Positions 1 to 5,194 of a stretch of DNA of 5,194 bases are shown here, in pieces (positions within the stretch are counted from its first letter, which is position 1; each line of letters opens with the position of its first letter). The notes beneath the pieces are model-generated. The model was given only the letters and a program-made list of their open reading frames with translations, made no database searches and was not told where the DNA came from. The position numbers were made by a program, and so were the translations under genes. Origin of the DNA: Polynucleobacter sp. (GTDB lineage Bacteria > Pseudomonadota > Gammaproteobacteria > Burkholderiales > Burkholderiaceae); assembly GCA_020059445.1 (NCBI GenBank), contig JAGVCB010000111.1, forward strand, positions 1 through 5,194. Reading direction: 5' to 3'.

Positions 1-552
1 AACCGCACCGTCATCATCAATCACGATCACATCATTCGGGAAAATTGCCACACCACCGCAGCCAATTGGTTCTTGCCAAGCCACGAAAGTCAAACTAGTG
101 ACCGAAGGTGGGGCTGCAACGCCGCTGCACCAGACGGGCAATTTAGTTTCTAAAACACCCGCCACATCACGAACAACGCCATCGGTGACCAAAGCAGCTA
201 CCTGACGTTGCTTCATGCGTTGACACAAAATATCGCCAAAAATACCAGCATCTGTCACGCCCATCGCATCAACCACCGCAATACAACCCGCTGGCATGTC
301 TTCAATCGCTGCTCTGGTTGAGATTGGGGATGACCAGGATGCAGGTGTTGCCAAGTCTTCTCGAGCTGGCACAAAGCGCAAAGTAAATGCACGACCAACA
401 ATTCTGCCTTGACCTGGTTTGAGAGGCATGCTGCCGCGCAACCACACATTTCGCAAACCTTTTTTAATTAGCATGGTGGTGAGCGTAGCGGTTGTTACCT
501 TTGAAAGTACGTCGATCACTTTTTGATCTAATGCTTGAACAGGTGTTTTCAT
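1..552 (-). CDS. RraA-like / HMG-CHA-aldolase-like protein (3' end off the window)
   Basis: This is an open frame from an ATG at 552 to the left edge, 184 codons with no stop; it is missing from simple ORF lists because it has no stop in the window. My translation begins MKTPVQALDQKVIDVLSK. The family signature is TDGVVRD at residues 123-129, with the Arg128-Asp129 pair. A conserved Gly-Asp pair lies at 106-107, and residues about 163-184 (GCGGVAIFPNDVIVIDDDG) match the late part of the family fold. Members are usually 200-240 residues, so roughly 30-50 are missing. In HMG/CHA aldolases of this family the Arg acts in catalysis and the neighbouring Asp binds a divalent metal; they cleave 4-carboxy-4-hydroxy-2-oxoacids and can decarboxylate oxaloacetate. 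Other members are RraA, which inhibits RNase E. Lying last in a transport and catabolic operon, an aldolase or decarboxylase role is more likely than RNase control, but this is inference. The start is 9 bases after the SDR stop, with only a weak AAGAG ribosome site that overlaps that stop. Confidence 0.86.
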   Translation of the reverse strand, partial: MKTPVQALDQKVIDVLSKVTTATLTTMLIKKGLRNVWLRGSMPLKPGQGRIVGRAFTLRFVPAREDLATPASWSSPISTRAAIEDMPAGCIAVVDAMGVTDAGIFGDILCQRMKQRQVAALVTDGVVRDVAGVLETKLPVWCSGVAAPPSVTSLTFVAWQEPIGCGGVAIFPNDVIVIDDDGAV

Positions 553-561
553 AAAAGACTC

Positions 562-1347
562 TTAAATATTAGGAATGTTGCCGCCATCCACACGGATCAC
601 GGAACCAGTGATGTAAGACGCTGCTTGGCTGGCCAAGAAAGCGGCAGTGTCACCGTACTCCTCAGGACGGCCTAAACGTGCCATGGGGATTGATTTCAAG
701 CTATCTGCCTCAATGTCTTCAACAGATTTGCTTTCACGTTTGGCACGAGATTCATCCAAAAAGCGTATGCGGTCTGTGGCAATTCTGCCTGGAACAATGA
801 TGTTCGCAGTGATGCCGTGAGGAGCAAGTTCGCGGGACAAAGTCTTAGACCAAGCGTGCAAAGATGCTCTCAAGGTATTAGAAATTGCCAAATTTGGGAT
901 AGGTGTGATCGCTCCTGATGATGTGCTGGTGATGATGCGACCCCATCCACGTTGTTTCATGCCAGGGATGGCGCGATCAGTGATGGCAATCACAGAAAGA
1001 ACCATCTCTTGAAACTTTTCAATCCAAAGTGCGGTTGATTGACCAGCAGCAGTTGTTGGAGGAGGACCACCTGTGTTGTTCACCAAAATATCAACGGGAC
1101 CAAGATCTTTTTCTACTTGAGTGAACAAGCTATCAATGGTGTCTAACTTTGCCAAATCCCAAGCGATGCAATAGGCTTGGCCACCTGCAGCTTTGATGAT
1201 TTTTGCAGTCTCTTCTAAATTGGCAACATTCCTACCTGCCAAAGCCACTTTGACACCTTCTTTACCTAATGACACGGCCATCGCACGACCCAAGCCGCTG
1301 CCTGAACCAAATACCAAGGCGGTTTTATTCTTAATGCCTAAATCCAT
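562..1347 (-). CDS. SDR-family oxidoreductase, divergent FabG-like clade with atypical active site
   Basis: A 261-residue protein, the usual length of a classical short-chain dehydrogenase/reductase. It has a Rossmann nucleotide-binding loop, FGSGSGLG at 13-20, where the usual Thr of TGxxxGxG is Phe. NNTGGPPP at 90-97 replaces the usual NNAG, and a VDGG motif lies near the C-terminus at 253-256. Aligned without gaps to E. coli FabG (recalled from memory) from GRIIT onward, the catalytic Ser is kept as S143, but the catalytic Tyr falls on S156 and the Lys on R160. The tetrad Asn falls on a hydrophobic residue near M115. The NNTGGPPP signature with an altered tetrad is known from a widespread subgroup described as beta-ketoacyl-reductase-like, whose substrates are largely undefined. 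It is expected to be cytoplasmic and NAD(P)-dependent, perhaps oxidising or reducing a hydroxy/keto acid brought in by the adjacent TRAP system. Its start codon overlaps the upstream stop by one base (TAATG), with AAGGA nine bases before it, so translational coupling is likely. FabG function in fatty-acid synthesis is unlikely. Confidence 0.93.
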   Translation of the reverse strand: MDLGIKNKTALVFGSGSGLGRAMAVSLGKEGVKVALAGRNVANLEETAKIIKAAGGQAYCIAWDLAKLDTIDSLFTQVEKDLGPVDILVNNTGGPPPTTAAGQSTALWIEKFQEMVLSVIAITDRAIPGMKQRGWGRIITSTSSGAITPIPNLAISNTLRASLHAWSKTLSRELAPHGITANIIVPGRIATDRIRFLDESRAKRESKSVEDIEADSLKSIPMARLGRPEEYGDTAAFLASQAASYITGSVIRVDGGNIPNI

Positions 1348-2282
1348 TATTCAATTTCCTTTAATCGTTTTGTTTGTCTAATTGTTAATCGTTCAATATC
1401 TTTGATATCTGCAGGTGATAGTTTCGGACCAGGCTTGCGAACTGTGGCTGATGCAATCACGCCACGTTCAGCCAAGATGTGTTTGCGCACGGCTAAACCA
1501 ATATTAGCTTGCTGTTCATATTTGGCCAAAGGTAGATAAGCATCGTAAACATCACAGGCTTTTTCTACGTCGCCTTTTGCAAATAACTCGCAAACACGCA
1601 CCATCATTTCAGGATAAGCAAAACCAGTCATGGCACCATCAGCGCCACGAATCATTTCTTCGGTTAAGAAAAGACCGCCACCGTTGCCCGTCAAAATTGA
1701 AATACGCTCAATGTCTTTCTTGGCAATCGATGAAATGATTCCAGACAATGTGTTAAGCCCTGGCGAGTCTTCATGTTTGAGCATCACACAGTTGGGTGAG
1801 TTCTTTAGAATCTTCAGGATCACTGGCGTTGACATCTGCACGCCCGTTGAAACAGGATGGTCTTGAAGACACCAAGGCACATCAGATCCTAAGGTCTCAT
1901 TGACCATATCAAAGTAAGCCGTGATTTGATCATCCGTCCGAAGAGTTGAAGGAGGTGCCACCATCACACCCGCTGCACCCATGTCCATCACTGAAGTGGT
2001 CAACTCTTTCATCGGAGCAAAGCCTGGGGCAGATGCACCAACCACCACAGGAACACGATCATTCACACGCTTTAATACACGCGCTACAAAAGTCTTTGAC
2101 TCTTCAGCGGTCAACTTGGTGGCTTCACCCATGATGCCTAAAATCGTCAGACCTGTGACACCACAATCTAAATAAAAATCCACCATGGAATCGGTGCTCT
2201 CTAAATCGAGGGCACCATTCTCTTTGAATGGTGTTACGGCAATTAAATAAACACCGCGGCTGTTACGATTAAATTGATTCAT
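1347..2282 (-). CDS. Dihydrodipicolinate synthase family (NAL superfamily) lyase/aldolase, not canonical DapA
   Basis: A 311-residue TIM-barrel protein of the DapA / N-acetylneuraminate-lyase superfamily, slightly longer than the usual 290-300. The Schiff-base lysine is K169 in VMLKHED, the place of K161 in E. coli DapA. Other family landmarks are the N-terminal GVYLIAVTPF at 10-19, LGIMGEATKLT at 48-58, TG at 146-147 and ILTGNGG at 196-202. The DapA proton-relay triad is not conserved: GTTGE is replaced by GIMGE (I50/M51), the Tyr107 region reads APPST (S112) and the Tyr133 position is Q140. The carboxylate-binding Arg138 position is S145. The protein is therefore expected to form a Schiff base with a 2-oxo acid such as pyruvate, but to act in a different lyase, aldolase or dehydratase reaction. 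It sits between the permease and the SDR and overlaps both (ATGA upstream, TAATG downstream), which argues for a catabolic role on the transported compound rather than lysine synthesis. The ATG at 2282 is supported by a GGAG seven bases upstream. Confidence 0.93.
   Translation of the reverse strand: MNQFNRNSRGVYLIAVTPFKENGALDLESTDSMVDFYLDCGVTGLTILGIMGEATKLTAEESKTFVARVLKRVNDRVPVVVGASAPGFAPMKELTTSVMDMGAAGVMVAPPSTLRTDDQITAYFDMVNETLGSDVPWCLQDHPVSTGVQMSTPVILKILKNSPNCVMLKHEDSPGLNTLSGIISSIAKKDIERISILTGNGGGLFLTEEMIRGADGAMTGFAYPEMMVRVCELFAKGDVEKACDVYDAYLPLAKYEQQANIGLAVRKHILAERGVIASATVRKPGPKLSPADIKDIERLTIRQTKRLKEIE
1357..1361 (-). promoter_or_regulatory. Ribosome binding site of the SDR gene
   Basis: On the minus strand AAGGA lies nine bases before the ATG at 1347, within the final codons of the DapA-like gene. 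It supports the start in the TAATG overlap. Confidence 0.7.
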
Positions 2283-4300
2283 GCTGTAGCTCCAGCTGAT
2301 TTTTTATTTCTGATGATCTGCATCACCACTACCAAAGTAAAGCCGATGAAACCAGCTACATCTGAATAATTGGATGGATAAGCCAAAGCAACGCCAGAAA
2401 AAATCAGAACCCAACGCTCAAACACATTCGTCTTGGCCAAGAACCATCCTTGTAAACCACCAGCCAGGGCAATCACACCCGCAACCGCTGTGAAACTTAC
2501 CCAAGCAATCTGGAGCCAATCTGCATTGGCCAAGGCCTTGGTTGAGCCCATCAATAAAAGAGCGCTGCCTGATTCATCTAAAACAAACATGAAAGGTACC
2601 AAAATTGCAGGCGCCACATATTTCCAACTCTGCAAGGTTGTTTTATAAGGATTACCTTTACAGATCGCTGCGGCAGCAAACGGTGAGAGTGCAGTTGGAG
2701 GAGATACTTCAGATAAAACGGCGTAGTAGAAAATGAACATGTGTGCTGCAAATGCTGGCACTCCTAAATTGATCAGGGCGGGGGCTGTGATCACAGCACA
2801 AATGATGTATGAGGCCGTTACTGGTACAGCTAAACCTACAACCCAAACAATCATCGCAGTAAAAATAGCCGTTAACAATAAAGAGCCATCGGCTAATTGA
2901 ATGATGATGGAACTGAATTTAAGACCTAAGCCAGTCAAAGTCACGGTACCAACAATCAAGCCAGCGCCGATACAAGTTGCGGCAATACTGATCACGCCAG
3001 AGGAACCACTTGCCAAAGCTTTGATTAAGTTTGACTCATAAAAAGATTTGATAAATGATTGTTTGCTGCTGAAAAGATCCCAAGGCAAAATGGCTGTATC
3101 AGCTCTGAGCATACTGGTCAAAGCTGAAAGCACCGTGGCCCAAAATACAGACATCACAGGTGAAAAGCCCATCATCATGAATACAACGATAGAAATCAAA
3201 GAGAAGAAATGGAACCAATACTTCTTGGCTAAATTCCAGGCTGTGTCTACTTTTTCAATTTTGATGGCAGACATATTGTATTTTTTGACATCAATCTCAA
3301 CCATGACAAATAAGCCAAGGTAAAAAAGGATGGTTGGAATACACGCCATCAATAAAACGTCTAAGTAGGAAATCTTTAAAAAGTCAGCAATCAAGAAAGC
3401 GGCAGCTCCCAATACTGGCGGAGAGATGATCGCGCCCAAACCGCCAGCAGCCAAGAGACCACCGGCCGCATTTTTGTCGTAACCAACTTTATCTAACATT
3501 GGGGCAGCCACAGTACCAACAGTCACCGTTGTCGCTACACCAGACCCAGATGGACCGCCCAATAGGAATGAAGAAAGCACAATTGTTTTACCGACACCAG
3601 AGGACTTACCTCCCATGGCGCTGAAAGCAAAGTCAATGAAAAATTTGCCTGCATTGGTGAATTGTAAGAAGGCACCAAAAATAGTGAAGAGAATGATCAA
3701 GGTTGCTGAAACGTCCACCGCTGTTCCAAAGACACCCTCCAAGGTCATGTACATGAAGCCTACCAAACGAGAGATTTCATAACCTTTGTGTGTCCAAGGA
3801 GCCGGTAAATAGTTACCAAATAAAGCGTAAGCTAAAAATAACAAGGTCACCGAAAGCAAAATCAAACCGTTGGTGCGACGCACACCTTCAAGAATCAAAA
3901 TGATGAAAATAACGCCAAAAATAATATCTAACTGAAGTGGGGCAGTATTTCTATCCGCTAAATCATCACCACCTTGCAAAACATAAAAAGCAGTGGCAAT
4001 CGCCAAGCCCGCTAAAACGATGTCCCAAAGCATGAGTCTATTTTTAAATTTGGCCGCTATCGGAAATGACAAAAACAGAATGGCTAAAACAAAGCCAACG
4101 TGCACCACTCGGAGTTGCAGCGTCGGCACAATCGAGTAAGCCGCATACAAGTGAAACAGTGACATAAGCACTGCAGCCAAAGTTAAGAAGATGGCTAAGA
4201 AGCCTTTGTACTCATGAGAATCACCTTCTTCTTGACGAATCAATGACTCTACTTCCTGTTGGGTTTTCGCATCCAATACAGGGGTTTGATCTTGGATCAT
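2279..4300 (-). CDS. TRAP transporter permease, fused 4TM/12TM (DctQ-DctM-like) subunit
   Basis: A 673-residue inner-membrane protein joining the small (4-helix, DctQ-like) and large (about 12-helix, DctM-like) TRAP subunits, the usual partner of TAXI binding proteins. A charged cytoplasmic N-terminus of about 32 residues is followed by four hydrophobic segments in roughly residues 33-160, then the DctM-like domain. Counting from the ATG at 4300, landmarks are GGPSGSG at 248-254, a glycine-rich stretch ending in ISPPVLGAA near 292-300, GLAVPVTASY at 489-498, and SEVSPPTALSPFAAAA at about 530-545. Residues about 590-673 form an extra tail with two to three hydrophobic segments and a FERW motif, as in many fused TRAP permeases (DUF3394-like, from memory). 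By family knowledge it imports substrate delivered by the binding protein, driven by a sodium or proton gradient. The frame is open to a TTG at 4330, but that codon lies inside the upstream hairpin and has no ribosome site; the ATG at 4300 is preferred, though its GAG (4307-4309) is weak. The TGA stop overlaps the next start as ATGA. Confidence 0.96.
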   Translation of the reverse strand: MIQDQTPVLDAKTQQEVESLIRQEEGDSHEYKGFLAIFLTLAAVLMSLFHLYAAYSIVPTLQLRVVHVGFVLAILFLSFPIAAKFKNRLMLWDIVLAGLAIATAFYVLQGGDDLADRNTAPLQLDIIFGVIFIILILEGVRRTNGLILLSVTLLFLAYALFGNYLPAPWTHKGYEISRLVGFMYMTLEGVFGTAVDVSATLIILFTIFGAFLQFTNAGKFFIDFAFSAMGGKSSGVGKTIVLSSFLLGGPSGSGVATTVTVGTVAAPMLDKVGYDKNAAGGLLAAGGLGAIISPPVLGAAAFLIADFLKISYLDVLLMACIPTILFYLGLFVMVEIDVKKYNMSAIKIEKVDTAWNLAKKYWFHFFSLISIVVFMMMGFSPVMSVFWATVLSALTSMLRADTAILPWDLFSSKQSFIKSFYESNLIKALASGSSGVISIAATCIGAGLIVGTVTLTGLGLKFSSIIIQLADGSLLLTAIFTAMIVWVVGLAVPVTASYIICAVITAPALINLGVPAFAAHMFIFYYAVLSEVSPPTALSPFAAAAICKGNPYKTTLQSWKYVAPAILVPFMFVLDESGSALLLMGSTKALANADWLQIAWVSFTAVAGVIALAGGLQGWFLAKTNVFERWVLIFSGVALAYPSNYSDVAGFIGFTLVVVMQIIRNKKSAGATA
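2290..2294 (-). promoter_or_regulatory. Ribosome binding site of the DapA-like gene
   Basis: On the minus strand TGGAG lies seven bases before the ATG at 2282, inside the last codons of the permease gene. It confirms the start that gives the ATGA overlap and shows the gene has its own initiation signal besides translational coupling. Confidence 0.7.
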
Positions 4301-4319
4301 GGTTGTCTCGCTCAATGGA

Positions 4320-4348
4320 AAACTACCCAAGGAGTGCTTGGGTAGTTT
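4320..4348 (-). terminator. Perfect 12-bp hairpin between binding-protein and permease genes (attenuator or stabilising stem)
   Basis: AAACTACCCAAG at 4320-4331 is the exact reverse complement of CTTGGGTAGTTT at 4337-4348, with a 5-base loop at 4332-4336. In the minus-strand transcript the stem starts 21 bases after the binding-protein stop and ends 19 bases before the permease ATG. It is followed by only four U residues and then CC, so it would be a weak intrinsic terminator in the operon direction. On the plus strand it is followed by a stronger T-rich stretch (about 4346-4370), so it could also stop antisense transcription. The position fits partial termination, or protection of the mRNA 3' end, raising binding protein relative to permease; this is inference. 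The left arm contains the TTG that would otherwise extend the permease frame. Confidence 0.72.
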
Positions 4349-4369
4349 GTATTATTTTTCTAATATTTT

Positions 4370-5194
4370 TTAGAACTTGGCGCCGCGTTCTTTCAAGTAC
4401 TTGATGGCGCCTGGGTGGAATGGCACTGAGCTATTACCTGGCTTCTGAATACCAACACTGATGCTTGAGTATTCAGTATGAGTTGCGATCAACTCTTTTT
4501 GATGATCAAAAACAGCTTTAACAATCTTGTAGGCTTGGTCATCAGGCATTGATGCGCTTGCAACCAAAATATTCGCTACTGCTGATACTTGATTATCTTT
4601 GGCCATACCTGCATAGATGCTCTTTGGAATGGTATCTGCATAGTAAAGATTGCCATACTTCTTGTTCATGGCAGCGACTTCAGCGGCGTTATCAATCATC
4701 ACGATCTTTGTTCCTGGAGTGTTGGCCAAATCAGTTACTGCTGAAGTTGGCAAACCACCGACCCAGAAGAAAGCATCGATCTTGCGGTCTTTCACAGCGT
4801 TCACAGATTCAGAGGCACTTAAACGCTCACGCTTGACGTCTTTGTCTTTGTCTAAGCCAGCAGCTTCGATCAAACGGAAAGCCATCACTTCAGTAGCGCT
4901 ACCAGGTGAACCTGTGCTGACGCGTTTACCTTTTAGGTCTTTCATGGTTTTAATACCGCTTGCTTCAGTGGTCACCACGTGCATGCGGTTTGGATAAAGA
5001 ACCAACAAAGTACGTAGCTCAACTTTTTTGTTAGCAAATTTACCTTTGCCTTCAATCGCATCTTTAGCCGCATCAGCCATTGAGAAACCGACGTATGGTT
5101 TACCAGTGCCAATTAAGTTGATGTTGTCAACTGATCCACCAGTTACTTCCGCGGTTGCTTGCATACCAGTTACATGCTTCGAGAGAACAGAAGC
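4370..5194 (-). CDS. TAXI-family TRAP transporter solute-binding protein (5' end off the window)
   Basis: The frame is open from the right edge to a TAA at 4370-4372, giving 274 visible residues. An internal ATG at 5164 is not the real start, because coding continues in frame upstream of it (ASVLSKHVTG) and the protein otherwise lacks a signal peptide. TAXI proteins are usually about 310-330 residues, so the signal peptide and some 40-50 residues are missing. Numbering from the first visible residue, family landmarks are ATAEVTGGSVDNINLI at 13-28, LKGKRVSTGSPGSATE at about 87-102, FFWVGGLPTSAV at 142-153, a central TIPKSIYAG at about 188-196, and VPFHPGAIKYLKERG at 257-271. The mature protein should sit in the periplasm and pass its ligand to the fused permease encoded just downstream. 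Characterised TAXI proteins bind small carboxylates or amino acids such as glutamate; the ligand here cannot be told from the sequence. A gap of about 70 bases containing a hairpin separates it from the permease gene. Confidence 0.95.
   Translation of the reverse strand, partial: ASVLSKHVTGMQATAEVTGGSVDNINLIGTGKPYVGFSMADAAKDAIEGKGKFANKKVELRTLLVLYPNRMHVVTTEASGIKTMKDLKGKRVSTGSPGSATEVMAFRLIEAAGLDKDKDVKRERLSASESVNAVKDRKIDAFFWVGGLPTSAVTDLANTPGTKIVMIDNAAEVAAMNKKYGNLYYADTIPKSIYAGMAKDNQVSAVANILVASASMPDDQAYKIVKAVFDHQKELIATHTEYSSISVGIQKPGNSSVPFHPGAIKYLKERGAKF

Noticed and set aside
255..449. Minus-strand 64-codon ORF
   Set aside because: It lies inside the RraA-like gene in another frame, has Cys/Gln/His-rich composition and no recognisable domain. 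It is a shadow ORF.
1347..2282. Naming this gene dapA (lysine biosynthesis)
   Set aside because: The catalytic triad and carboxylate-binding Arg of DapA are not conserved, and the neighbours are a transporter and catabolic-type enzymes.
4301..4330. TTG at 4330 as the permease start, adding ten residues
   Set aside because: The codon lies inside the hairpin stem and has no ribosome site before it. The added residues are encoded partly by the stem, and the ATG at 4300 gives a normal N-terminus.
1193..4997. Plus-strand ORFs of 60-115 codons (for example 1630-1866, 3048-3323, 4549-4836 and 4650-4997)
   Set aside because: Each is antisense to a strongly conserved minus-strand gene, none shows a family motif, and they overlap one another.
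5162..5164. ATG at 5164 as the start of the TAXI protein
   Set aside because: The frame stays open to the window edge and the upstream residues fit the family. Starting here would remove the signal peptide and the first part of the binding domain.

Overview
The window is one densely packed run of five genes, all on the minus strand, so they are transcribed from right to left. Both outermost genes run off the window. In transcription order they are: a TAXI-type TRAP periplasmic solute-binding protein (5' end missing), a fused 4TM/12TM TRAP permease, a dihydrodipicolinate-synthase (DapA/NAL superfamily) family protein, an SDR-family oxidoreductase, and an RraA-like / HMG-CHA-aldolase-like protein (3' end missing). 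There is no plus-strand gene, RNA gene, mobile element or CRISPR array that I can support.

Layout. The permease, DapA-like and SDR genes are joined by an ATGA overlap (permease/DapA-like) and a TAATG overlap (DapA-like/SDR). Only 9 bases separate the SDR stop from the RraA-like start. The one real intergenic gap is about 70 bases between the binding protein and the permease. It holds a perfect 12-bp inverted repeat with a 5-base loop, probably an attenuator or an mRNA 3'-end stabiliser that lets the binding protein be made in excess of the permease. No promoter is visible; it must lie to the right of the window.

How the genes may work together. This looks like an organic-acid uptake and breakdown operon. 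The TAXI protein captures a substrate in the periplasm and the fused permease brings it in, by family knowledge driven by an ion gradient. Three cytoplasmic enzymes could then process it: a redox step (SDR), a Schiff-base lyase or aldolase step (DapA-like) and a metal-dependent retro-aldol or decarboxylation step (RraA-like). The substrate cannot be read from the sequence. Two of the enzymes lack residues that define the textbook members of their families. The DapA-like protein keeps the Schiff-base lysine but not the Thr/Tyr/Tyr triad. The SDR has Ser and Arg where the catalytic Tyr and Lys normally sit. Names such as dapA or fabG would therefore be wrong.

Organism. The moderate GC content (by eye in the mid-40s percent), the proteobacterial style of TAXI-TRAP operon and the general look of the proteins suggest a Gram-negative proteobacterium, perhaps a freshwater betaproteobacterium of the Polynucleobacter type. 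That is an impression from memory, not a demonstrated assignment.
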